A stretch of DNA of 32,903 nt from NCBI GenBank assembly GCA_005772945.1, contig SXIE01000488.1, positions 1 to 32,903 on the forward strand. The letters are read 5' to 3'. Both the position numbers and the translations under genes were made by a program. This DNA comes from Pseudomonadota bacterium. GTDB taxonomy: Bacteria; Myxococcota; UBA9042; PHBI01. Every line of letters begins with the position of its first letter. Position 1 is the stretch's first letter. This document shows, in pieces, positions 25,001 through 32,903 of this stretch. A model generated the notes under the pieces. It did no database searches and was not told the origin of the DNA. It saw nothing but the letters and a program-made list of their open reading frames with translations.

Positions 25001-27019
25001 ACCTGGCGCATGACCGGCCTCGCCTCGTCCAAGGACGGGCTCCTCGGCTCGGGCACGGGCGGGATCCTGGTCTTCCAGGACTTCTTCGCCGACATCGATT
25101 TCCCGGTCGCCTTGACGCGCAACGACACCGTGACGGTGCCGGTCGCGCTCTACAACTACCTGCCGACGGCGCAGACGGTGACGCTCGATCTGGTGCCCGC
25201 GAGCTGGTTTGTGGCCCAGGGTCCGATGGGCAAGACGCTGACGCTCCAGCCCAACGAAGTGACGGCCGTCACGTTCAACGTGAAGGCGGTCGAGGTGGGT
25301 GTTCACGGCCTGACGGTCAACGCCCGCGGCACGACGCTCAGCGACGCGCTGCGCCGGACGGTCGACGTGCGCCCGGACGGAAAAGAGATCCCCTTCACCG
25401 ACTCGGCACGCTTCACGGTCGCCCCCGATGGCAGCGCGACGCGCGAGACCGTGCGCCGCACGATCACCATTCCGCCGGCCAATATCGACAACGCCCAGCA
25501 GCTGAACCTGAAGGTGTTCCCGGGCTTCATGTCGCAGGTCGTCGACGGGATCGACTCGCTGCTCCGCCTGCCGGGCGGCTGCTTCGAGCAGACCACCTCG
25601 AGCGCGTGGCCCAACGTGCTGGTCACCGATTACCTCGGTAAGACGGGCGCGATGAACCCCGAGCTCGAGCTCAAGGCGCGCGGCTACATCGCCCAGGGCT
25701 ACCAGCATCTCCTCACGTTCGAGTGTGCCTCGGGCGGCTTCAACTGGTGGGAAGGCGATGACCCGGGCAACGCGGTCCTCAGCGCCGTCGGCATCATGAT
25801 GTTCACCGACACCAAGAACGTCGCGTTCGTCGACGACGGGGTCATCGCCCGCGCGGCGGCCTATCTGGCGCGCTCGCAGCAGTCGGACGGCTCTTGGACC
25901 GAGGAGCGTCACCTGCACGCGGGCAACGAGAACCTGGGCGCCGGGTCACTGCGCGCGACCGCGTACATCGCGTGGGCCCTGCAGCATGGGGAGCGCGAGG
26001 CGGCGACCGTCGCCAAGGCGATCGGCTATCTGCGGGCACACGCGGCTGGGGCGACGGACGTCTATACGGTGGCCATGGTGTCGCTGGCCCTGGCGATGAA
26101 CGATCGCGGCGACGCGGCGCTGAACCCGCTGCTCGCGAAGATCCATGCTGCGGCTATCGCGGAGGGCACGAACGTCCACTGGTCGCCGACGCAGGCGACG
26201 ATGGTCGGGGGCTACGACAATAGCGGCGATATCGAGACGACCGCCATCGTGTCGCTGGCGCTGATGCAGGCGCAGGCCTACTCGGCCGACGTCCAGGGCG
26301 CGCTCAATTGGCTCATCGGCAAGAAGGACGCCCAGGGCAACTGGGGCTACTCGACGCAGGCGACGGTCCTGACGTTGAAGGCGCTGATCGCCTCGCTCTC
26401 GGCCGCGGCGCCGACCACGGCGGCGACGGTGCGGGTGCTCCTCGACGGTCAGGAAGTCGGCACGCGCGAGTTCACGGACTTCAACGCCGACGTCCTCTGG
26501 CAGGTCGAGTTGTCCGACAAGATCGGCGAAGGCGCGCACGAAGTGACGCTCGAGTTCGACGGCACCGGTAACCTGATGTGGCAGCTCGCGGGCGCTCACT
26601 ACCTGCCCTGGACGGACCTCCCGGCCGAGCCGGCGAGCCCGCTCGCGATCGACGTCGCCTACGACAAGACGAAGCTCGCGGCCGATGACGTCATCAACGT
26701 GACGGTCACGGTCACGAACAGCGACGCCGAGACGACCGGCATGATGATGGCCGAGATGGGGCTCCCGCCCGGGTTCGACCTGGACACCAGCGCGCTCGAC
26801 CCGATCCTCGGGCAAGGCAAGGTCGCGCGTTACGAGCGCAGCGCGACCAAGCTCATCGTGTACCTCGAGCCAGTCGCACCCGGATCGCCGGTGGTCTTCG
26901 GGTACGCGCTGCACGCGCGCTATCCGCTCGAGGCGACGGCGCCCGAGTCGGAGACCTACCTCTACTACAACAAGGCGGTGCGCGCCGGCACCAAGCCGGT
27001 GGCGCTCGTCGTGCAGTGA
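22091..27019 (+). CDS. Alpha-2-macroglobulin family lipoprotein with thioester motif
   Basis: 1642 residues. ATG 22091 follows GGGAGG by 7 bases. A signal and lipobox (AALLIPAGC, Cys35) lead into macroglobulin beta domains. TTDKPLYLPGQLVNVRAL (T273 onward) and VDRYVLPKFKVSASLDQTW closely match the MG2-MG3 signatures of animal A2M, and VGLQVVDEAVFALQ matches a later MG domain. A Gly/Pro-rich bait-like stretch precedes RDYFPETL (938-945), the usual marker before the complement-like domain. PGGCFEQTTSS holds the thioester Cys1164 and Gln1167 (animal form GCGEQ). An alpha-toroid follows (GGFNWWEGDD; LARSQQSDGSW), then a receptor-binding-like end. A2M traps proteases covalently; here it probably defends the cell surface or periplasm. 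PbpC, the usual bacterial partner, is absent. Confidence 0.95.
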   Translation: MPHSTSQSWLRLARARLSALAKTPLVAALLIPAGCTQPDASGPPDPPRPPDLTTDRAVFEEKGMALSLGTPSDPTALDLTVPIGNPGKSAVPGTMTVTLRDLAGKKIDALKRDFLAAPGGSNVPLVLDGLPEATTQADLAQYLLEYRVEWENGVASGTRSAFDTLRKLAVVLMTDSQIEVGSRGHVTLFAIDPATNKALVNSKVELILTSADGKSTKVDAVTDASGKASAEVTPPEGAEGDATLTVRVVNGATIQNEDVAVKLVRSRKVLVTTDKPLYLPGQLVNVRALALRTTDKTPEAHQPVVFEIEDGKGNKIARESITTDAFGIAATTIQLARSVNLGTWKIRAVLGDTTSEKTITVDRYVLPKFKVSASLDQTWYRPGADVTVTGDARYFFGKAVDGGDVRIVASTFDIDFTQFAEVTTTTDADGLFSAVVRVPNQVVGLPLEQGKGLMKIDVSVVDGADHTQTVARTASIAKGGVDVTLIPESGKLVSGLANDVFVVTTDPNGGAVAAKVELALAGDAAGSAATVETNAQGLGTIALVPDGAGTATFDVTVTANGEKLTLKKTIAVGADTDTVLLRTDKAVYHEGDTAELDVRLADGTDRVYVDVVHNGRTVLLDSVDVAGGVGQWAFDIDGTLSGEVLVSAYYVTDRGTLVRDQRLLYVQPASELTVALTPRKASYVPGEKATIDVHVTDQNGKGVPAAVGLQVVDEAVFALQEVTPGLLKIFFSLAQELAAPTIAPACGGCDAETVIRGDEQTAPGYDDKARVAFASLGDMPLHAVEKNTFAAQASAAKAVLKPFFDAEKTRVVTELSDLAVNGFVTFENIGDYLPSASVAGVDFWGYPYTVTTDDAAQKATFVSMGPDERAGTEDDATFDVNYWEALRSNRGGWGWGGDAEMDGDFAQPGARPTAANGPPQDPGGEVKTGGGATPVKVRDYFPETLYVNPALITDGSGAAAVDIDLADSITTWRMTGLASSKDGLLGSGTGGILVFQDFFADIDFPVALTRNDTVTVPVALYNYLPTAQTVTLDLVPASWFVAQGPMGKTLTLQPNEVTAVTFNVKAVEVGVHGLTVNARGTTLSDALRRTVDVRPDGKEIPFTDSARFTVAPDGSATRETVRRTITIPPANIDNAQQLNLKVFPGFMSQVVDGIDSLLRLPGGCFEQTTSSAWPNVLVTDYLGKTGAMNPELELKARGYIAQGYQHLLTFECASGGFNWWEGDDPGNAVLSAVGIMMFTDTKNVAFVDDGVIARAAAYLARSQQSDGSWTEERHLHAGNENLGAGSLRATAYIAWALQHGEREAATVAKAIGYLRAHAAGATDVYTVAMVSLALAMNDRGDAALNPLLAKIHAAAIAEGTNVHWSPTQATMVGGYDNSGDIETTAIVSLALMQAQAYSADVQGALNWLIGKKDAQGNWGYSTQATVLTLKALIASLSAAAPTTAATVRVLLDGQEVGTREFTDFNADVLWQVELSDKIGEGAHEVTLEFDGTGNLMWQLAGAHYLPWTDLPAEPASPLAIDVAYDKTKLAADDVINVTVTVTNSDAETTGMMMAEMGLPPGFDLDTSALDPILGQGKVARYERSATKLIVYLEPVAPGSPVVFGYALHARYPLEATAPESETYLYYNKAVRAGTKPVALVVQ

Positions 27020-28314
27020 TCGTTGTGCGTCGACTCTTCGGGATGAACGCGCTCATCGCCCCGCACATCGCGGCGGTGGGCGCGTTCGTCGCCGTCGTGG
27101 CGCTCTGGGCGGGCGCGCCTGGCTGCGATGTGGAAGCGGTCCAGCTGCCCGCGCGCGAGGACGCGGACGCGATCGCGGTGGCCGAGGTCAGCGCCGACGG
27201 CAGCGGGACCGACAGCGCGGCCTCGCCGCCCGAGGCGCAAGAGGGGCCACCGGTCGCGGGTGAACGGGCGCTCACCCATGGCAGCGACGGCGACGATCTC
27301 TTCCCGTCGCTCGACGGGGACGAGCTGGTGTGGGTTCGCATCCGGGTCGACGCGACCCTCCTCGCCTCCGGGCAGGAGGCGCCCGACTGCCTGAGCTGCC
27401 CGTATTGCACCGGTTGCGTCGCCGACATCCGCCACAGGCGCCTGCCGGACGGCGAGGAGGAGACCCTCTCGACGACCTACGGCGTACGCGCCGCGCCGCG
27501 CATCGGCGACGGGCACATCGTCTGGTTCGATCAGAACGGCTACATCCAGCTTTACGACCTCGCCACGCGGCGGACCGCGAGCGTCCCCGAGACCACCTAC
27601 GGAAACCGAACGCCGATCCCCTTCGGCGGCGCACTCTGGTGGTACGGCTACGACTACAGCTCGTGGGGCAGCTGGGGGCTCATGGCGTACGACCTCTCGG
27701 CCGGGGAGCGCTCGACCGAGCTCGTCACCCCGATGGACGATGGGTGGTGGGGCTCCGGCGGGCTGAACGGCATGGGGGTCGGGCAACCGTTCGCGCTCGG
27801 CACGAAGCGCGTCGTCTGGAGCCGCTGGGAGGCGGCCGACGCGCAGGCCGAGGAATGGACGTTCGTGGTCCACGCCTGGCCCTATTACGGAACCGAGGCG
27901 CCCGCGGTGCCGCTGGATCCGGAACGCGACCACATCCACCCGATGCTCACGGCGAGCGACACGCTGGTCACCGAGAACTACCTCCACGGCGCGGGCTGCA
28001 CCGTGGGGAACTGCGACCTCGCGCTGACGGCCTACCCTGCGAACGGCGCACCGCGGGAGCTGGCTCCGGGCGCCAAGCCCTCGCTGCTCATCGATCCGGT
28101 CGTCGCGGGCGACCGCATCGTGTGGCTCGATCACCGCGACGGGCTTTATCACCTCTGGGCGGTCGACGTGGCCCGACCCGCGGAAGGCGCGCGGCGCATG
28201 ACCTCCGACAAGGCCAAGGTCGGGACGCTCTCGACCTTCGCCGCCGGCACCCGCGGCCTCGTCTGGGCCGACCGGCGCACGGGGCGATGGCGCCTTTATT
28301 CACGCGACTGGTAG
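27016..28314 (+). CDS. Propeller-like lipoprotein with CxxCxxCxxC cluster
   Basis: 432 residues from a GTG that overlaps the alpha-2-macroglobulin stop (GTGA), so the two are translationally coupled. A long hydrophobic N-terminus ends in GAPGC (Cys37), a probable lipid-attachment site, followed by an acidic Ala/Ser-rich linker. The rest is WVR/VWFD-type repeated strands (PSLDGDELVWVRI; APRIGDGHIVWFDQNG; KRVVWSRWE; VAGDRIVWLDHRDGLYHLW; TRGLVWADRRTGRWRLY), characteristic of TolB-like beta-propellers. The inserted CLSCPYCTGC (C125, C128, C131, C134) could bind metal or form disulphides. Two more cysteines sit in GAGCTVGNCDL. Function unknown; coupling suggests it works with or anchors the macroglobulin in the envelope. 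Confidence 0.88.
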   Translation: MIVVRRLFGMNALIAPHIAAVGAFVAVVALWAGAPGCDVEAVQLPAREDADAIAVAEVSADGSGTDSAASPPEAQEGPPVAGERALTHGSDGDDLFPSLDGDELVWVRIRVDATLLASGQEAPDCLSCPYCTGCVADIRHRRLPDGEEETLSTTYGVRAAPRIGDGHIVWFDQNGYIQLYDLATRRTASVPETTYGNRTPIPFGGALWWYGYDYSSWGSWGLMAYDLSAGERSTELVTPMDDGWWGSGGLNGMGVGQPFALGTKRVVWSRWEAADAQAEEWTFVVHAWPYYGTEAPAVPLDPERDHIHPMLTASDTLVTENYLHGAGCTVGNCDLALTAYPANGAPRELAPGAKPSLLIDPVVAGDRIVWLDHRDGLYHLWAVDVARPAEGARRMTSDKAKVGTLSTFAAGTRGLVWADRRTGRWRLYSRDW

Positions 28315-28440
28315 GCCCGACGTAGCCGCCGCGCTCATCGCTATCGCGTGCGACCGCCTTTCGGTTAGGCTCGGCCCATGGTCGATTCGCTGGCAACCTC
28401 GTTCGCCTTGGACCGTCGCTGGTTCAATCTGAGAGGTGAG

Positions 28441-28992
28441 ATGGAGCGCTCCAAAGAAGACGCGCTGCGCACCGTCGTGGCCGTCCTCGACGAGAGTTCG
28501 GTTCCGTACGTCATCATCGGTGGGATCGCGCTTCAACTCCATCGATCGGAGCCGCGGACGACGCTCGACATCGACCTCGCCGTACCGGATCGCGCGATGA
28601 TCCCCTCCGCCGCACTTACACGCGCCGGCTTCGTGTACGAGGGAACGCACGCGCACTCGACGAATTCGTCGCGGGCAAGCGCTTCGCGCTCTTCGCGAGC
28701 GAATTGGAAGGCTCAGGATGGCACGCCTGTACAGTTCACCGACGACGCTCTCTTTCGCGGTCCGATCGAGCACGCGGAGTCCCGGACGACCGCGGGCTTC
28801 ACCTTACGCATCCTGCGGGTCGAGGATCTGCTCGTCGCGAAGTTCGCGGCGGCCCGGGACCCGGCGCGCAGACGATCGAAGCGCGCACAGGACATCGCCG
28901 ACATCCTGGCCTTGATCGACGATCATCCGGAACTCGAAGCGACGATCACGAACGAGGAACGCCGACTCGTCGGGCTGGACGGACGCCCCTGA
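28441..28992 (+). CDS. Nucleotidyltransferase-fold protein, possibly with two compensating frameshifts
   Basis: 183 residues from ATG 28441 (an in-frame ATG at 28378 would add 21). YVIIGGIALQLH (GG 27-28) and RTTLDIDLAV (D43, D45) are the nucleotidyltransferase core: the GG loop and the DxD metal site. The C-terminus VEDLLVAKFAAARDPARRRSKRAQDIADILAL is the usual end of this minimal nucleotidyltransferase group. Many relatives are toxin-antitoxin or abortive-infection components. Between about 28658 and 28715 the frame gives a low-quality SSRASASRSSRA, while the next frame gives LDEFVAGKRFALFASELEGS with better third-base G/C. This could be a real divergence or two opposite indels. No antitoxin partner is seen. 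Confidence 0.8.
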   Translation: MERSKEDALRTVVAVLDESSVPYVIIGGIALQLHRSEPRTTLDIDLAVPDRAMIPSAALTRAGFVYEGTHAHSTNSSRASASRSSRANWKAQDGTPVQFTDDALFRGPIEHAESRTTAGFTLRILRVEDLLVAKFAAARDPARRRSKRAQDIADILALIDDHPELEATITNEERRLVGLDGRP

Positions 28993-29184
28993 TTCGCCCG
29001 AGTCGCTGGGGAGGTCCTTGAGACCCCCGTCTGAGCCGCGCGCGAGCCGCATAGGCAGCTCCGAGGGCGAATGCTCCGCCAAGGCCCGGGGTCGAGTCGA
29101 CGCAACCGACCCACCGACCCAGACCGACCCTGCCCGCTTTGTCGATTTGGGCTACGGAGCCGCTCCCCTCTGGAGGCCATCCCT

Positions 29185-29439
29185 ATGATGCGTCCACTCT
29201 TCGGACTCGCGGCGTTCGGCATATTCCTCGGCGGTTGTGCCGACCTCGGCGACGCCGGCGATGCGCCGCAGCTGCGCGCGGCACCGCTCCACAAGAAGCC
29301 GCACGTCGTCCTTTCACGCGCGTGCCCGGCGCAGACGACGTGCTGCTGCTCGGACCTCGCCGGGACGAGCTGCCACGACACGGCCACGAGCAACTGCGGG
29401 ACCGTGAGCGGCTACAATGTCCAGGTGACAATGCCCTGA
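29185..29439 (+). CDS. Small Cys-containing lipoprotein
   Basis: 84 residues. ATG 29185 follows GGAGG by 8 bases; ATG 29188 is equally possible. The signal and lipobox (LAAFGIFLGGC) predict a lipid-anchored protein. The mature part has a six-cysteine region: RACPAQTTCCCSDLAGTSCHDTATSNCG, including a CCC run. Family unknown. Such a pattern implies disulphides or a metal site outside the cytoplasm. It lies after a 192-base gap from the nucleotidyltransferase gene and 146 bases before the next exported protein. Confidence 0.72.
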   Translation: MMRPLFGLAAFGIFLGGCADLGDAGDAPQLRAAPLHKKPHVVLSRACPAQTTCCCSDLAGTSCHDTATSNCGTVSGYNVQVTMP

Positions 29440-29585
29440 TGGCAGCCTGGCGTGCGGTCGCGCGCGCGGGTGGTCGTCATCGCCGTCGTCGCCCGACGTG
29501 CCCCAACCAGGCCGCCGGTGCGGCGACCCAGGCGACTGGCGACCGGGCGCTGGCGAGACTGGACCCGAGGCGCTATACGCAGAGG

Positions 29586-30173
29586 GTGACACGACGAGCT
29601 TCTCCGGACCGCGCACGGACCGCCCTCTGCGCGCTTATCACGTGCGCCGCGCTCTGCGGGCTCGTGGGCGGCTCGCGTGCCGACGAGCCGCAAGACTTTT
29701 CGCATCCCGCGACGGACGACGGCGCCCAGGACGACGCGGACTGGGAGAAGATCCACGGCCACGAGAAGGGCCGCTTCGACATCCCTGCGACGATCGCGTT
29801 CACCATTTCGGACGTCAGTCAGGACGCTCCTCAGGACGGTGTGGCGGTCCTTCGGGCCTACGACTTGGATCTCAGGAAGAGGTCGCGCCTCGTCATCATG
29901 CTCGCTCCGGCCGCCGACTTCTTCGTCGATCCGCGCGGCGCGAACTCGTATCCGACGAGCGCGTTGCGCTACGAGTCCCGCGGCGCCATCGGCGGCATGG
30001 TCGACGGCACGACGCTCGGCGGCGCGGGGCACTTCCTGCCGATCCTGACCTGCGACCGCTACGTCTCGACCTGCCAGGTGACCCTCAAGTTCACGTTAGC
30101 GGCCGCGGTCCGACCCACGATCGCAGGCGACCACACGCTCGAGCTGATGTACCGCGTGTCGACCATTCATTGA
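29586..30173 (+). CDS. Hypothetical exported protein
   Basis: 195 residues from GTG 29586. The N-terminus (ARTALCALITCAALCGLVGGSRADE) is a signal peptide, probably cut after SRA. The mature protein is beta-rich (RFDIPATIAFTISDV; SRLVIMLAPAADFFVD; CQVTLKFTLAAAV; DHTLELMYRVSTIH), consistent with an immunoglobulin-like fold, and has two cysteines (LTCDRYVSTCQ) that could form a disulphide. No family recognised. No strong Shine-Dalgarno precedes the GTG; it is chosen because the hydrophobic segment follows a basic start (TRRASPDRAR). Confidence 0.68.
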   Translation: MTRRASPDRARTALCALITCAALCGLVGGSRADEPQDFSHPATDDGAQDDADWEKIHGHEKGRFDIPATIAFTISDVSQDAPQDGVAVLRAYDLDLRKRSRLVIMLAPAADFFVDPRGANSYPTSALRYESRGAIGGMVDGTTLGGAGHFLPILTCDRYVSTCQVTLKFTLAAAVRPTIAGDHTLELMYRVSTIH

Positions 30174-30269
30174 GCTCGCTTCGACACCGCCTCCGCGGAT
30201 GGGTCAGGGAGCGGGCGGGACGACCGGCGCTGCGGGTGTCGGCGCAAGGCGAATACCGCCGAGGCAGAG

Positions 30270-30310
30270 CCGTTGCACGTTGTGCAAGGCGCCTCCAAAC
30301 GCTGCAACGG
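30270..30310. repeat. Nested inverted repeats (mutually exclusive hairpins)
   Basis: CCGTTGCA (30270-30277) is the exact reverse complement of TGCAACGG (30303-30310). Inside, TTGCAC (30273-30278) pairs with GTGCAA (30282-30287) across 3 bases. The two stems share bases 30273-30277 and cannot form together. They lie in the 277-base gap between the exported protein and the metallophosphoesterase gene. No T-tract follows. Terminator, attenuator or operator all remain possible. Confidence 0.4.
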
Positions 30311-30450
30311 TTCGCGAACACCACGTGGGGCCGAGACGACTCTCGAAACGGCACCATCGAGACACGAAGCGGAGACGCTATTCAGCCGGGCGGGCGATCG
30401 GGTAAGGTGTCGTGTTCTTGGCCCCGGTTCGTCCCTTCGGAGGCTTGTCG

Positions 30451-31935
<1,485 letters not shown>

Positions 31936-32115
31936 CCGCGCACGCGTCTGACGGCGAGGCGCTGCGAGGCGGTTCGCGCCATTGACGCCGATCGCCGGCC
32001 GATAGACAATGGGCGTTCTCACGCACTGTCAACAGCTCTCGAATCGCACCCAGGCGCGCACGCACCTCTCGCGCCTCCGAATTCACGGACACCCGGTCGT
32101 CGCTGATAGGTCCGC

Positions 32116-32903
32116 ATGGGCTCGCAGATGAATTCCAGTGTTCGCCAGCCGAGACTCGCCCTCTCCACGCTCGTGCTCGTCGGCACCGTGGCGGCGCTCT
32201 ACGTCGGCGGCGCGGAGCTCGGCCTCGCGTTCACCGCGGCGTGGCCCCAAATCACCCCGTTTTGGCCGCCCGCGGGGATCGCCCTCGCGGCGCTCGTGTT
32301 CTTCGGGCCGCGCGCGGCACCGGGCGTCTTCATCGGCGCCATCGCTGCCGCCATGATGGCCGGCGCGCCGCCCGGCGTCGCGATCGCCATCGGCACGGGC
32401 AATACGCTCGGGGCCGCCGCCGCCGGCTGGCTCCTGCGACGCGGCGCCCGCTTCGAACCCTCGCTGGAGCGCATCCAAGACGTGCTTGCCCTGCTCGTCG
32501 CGACGGGCCTCGCGTCCTGCATCACCGCCACCATCGGCATCACCTCGCTCGCCGCGGGCGGGCTCGTCCCGTGGAGCGAGTTCGGCAACACCTGGCCGAT
32601 CGCGTGGGCCGGCGATGTCATGGGCATCGTCGTCGTCGCCCCCGTCGCGCTGAGCTGGGCGGCCAATCCTGAATTGCCGTGGCGCGGCGCGCGCCGCATC
32701 GAGCTCCTCGTTCTGTTTGCGGCGGTCGTCCTCGTGGGCCACGCCGCCTTCACGAACGCGGTGGTGCCGGATCCGGTCACCTACCAGACTCAGCGCGTGG
32801 TCGTGCCGCTCATCATCTGGGCCGCCCTCCGCTTCGGTCCGCGCGAGACCTCGCTGACGATGCTCGTCATCACGACCCAAGCCCTCGCGGGCGCCCTGCA
32901 CGG
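32116..32903 (+). CDS. MASE1-domain membrane sensor protein (3' end outside window)
   Basis: Open from ATG 32116 (AGG 5 bases upstream; ATG 32128 also in frame) to the window edge, 262+ residues. Eight or so hydrophobic segments carry the MASE1 signature: ITPFWPPAGIALAALVFFGPRAAPGVF near residue 45, GNTLGAAAAGWLLRR, WPIAWAGDVMGIVVVAPVAL and RVVVPLIIWAALRFG. MASE1 is an integral-membrane sensory domain found at the N-terminus of histidine kinases and GGDEF/EAL proteins; the output domain lies beyond the window. It is separated from the metallophosphoesterase gene by 180 bases in which I see no gene. Signal unknown. Confidence 0.93.
   Translation, partial: MGSQMNSSVRQPRLALSTLVLVGTVAALYVGGAELGLAFTAAWPQITPFWPPAGIALAALVFFGPRAAPGVFIGAIAAAMMAGAPPGVAIAIGTGNTLGAAAAGWLLRRGARFEPSLERIQDVLALLVATGLASCITATIGITSLAAGGLVPWSEFGNTWPIAWAGDVMGIVVVAPVALSWAANPELPWRGARRIELLVLFAAVVLVGHAAFTNAVVPDPVTYQTQRVVVPLIIWAALRFGPRETSLTMLVITTQALAGALH

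Noticed and set aside
22106..25918. 1270-residue reverse frame opposite the macroglobulin
   Set aside because: Shadow produced by G+C bias; no recognisable protein features.

Overview
The window is very G+C rich by eye, and real reading frames almost always end codons in G or C. It has no phage, plasmid, IS, CRISPR, rRNA or tRNA features that I could see. Many predicted exported proteins and lipoproteins carry low-complexity Thr/Glu/Asp linkers after the lipobox. There is also a DUF4157 protein, an alpha-2-macroglobulin, a purple-acid-phosphatase-like enzyme and a TPR/B12/radical-SAM fusion. Together these suggest a large-genome Myxococcota-type (former Deltaproteobacteria) Gram-negative. That placement is an inference from gene content, not a phylogeny.

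Layout. 1-3.3 kb: 3' end of uvrB, translationally coupled to an exported M23 peptidase; then an unknown protein (reverse), a VOC protein and an unknown secreted Cys-containing protein (reverse). 3.46-8.07 kb: a two-gene operon. The first gene is a 2-oxoacid (indolepyruvate-type) oxidoreductase alpha subunit lacking the usual C-terminal ferredoxin domain. The second is one 998-residue chain joining the matching beta subunit to a complete ADP-forming acyl-CoA synthetase. This is the most striking system here: it should turn an (aryl)pyruvate into acyl-CoA and then acid plus ATP with two polypeptides. 8.1-12.2 kb (reverse): a lipid-modified sulfatase, a PAP2/Aur1-like membrane phosphotransferase with a C-terminal beta-sandwich-like domain, and a 12-cysteine granulin-like small exported protein. 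12.3-12.9 kb: recX. 13.0-16.2 kb (reverse): a DUF4157 (eCIS-core) protein followed by an unknown protein with a CxxC motif. 16.5-17.2 kb: a VapBC toxin-antitoxin pair. 17.2-18.3 kb (reverse): an orphan PstS-type binding protein. 18.3-21.8 kb (reverse): a methylase-fold protein, a TPR-B12-radical SAM fusion and a doubtful small membrane protein. 22.1-28.3 kb: a thioester-containing alpha-2-macroglobulin lipoprotein, translationally coupled to a propeller-like lipoprotein with a CxxCxxCxxC cluster. 28.4-30.2 kb: a nucleotidyltransferase-fold protein that may carry two compensating frameshifts, then two small exported proteins. 30.4-31.9 kb: a metallophosphoesterase lipoprotein with a long Glu-Thr/Glu-Phe hexanucleotide repeat. 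32.1 kb to the end: the N-terminal MASE1 membrane sensor domain of a signalling protein cut by the window edge.

Most of the window reads as ordinary chromosomal accessory content with a strong cell-envelope and secretion theme. Short intergenic gaps contain a few inverted repeats, which are listed with low confidence. No rho-independent terminator with a T-tract was found.
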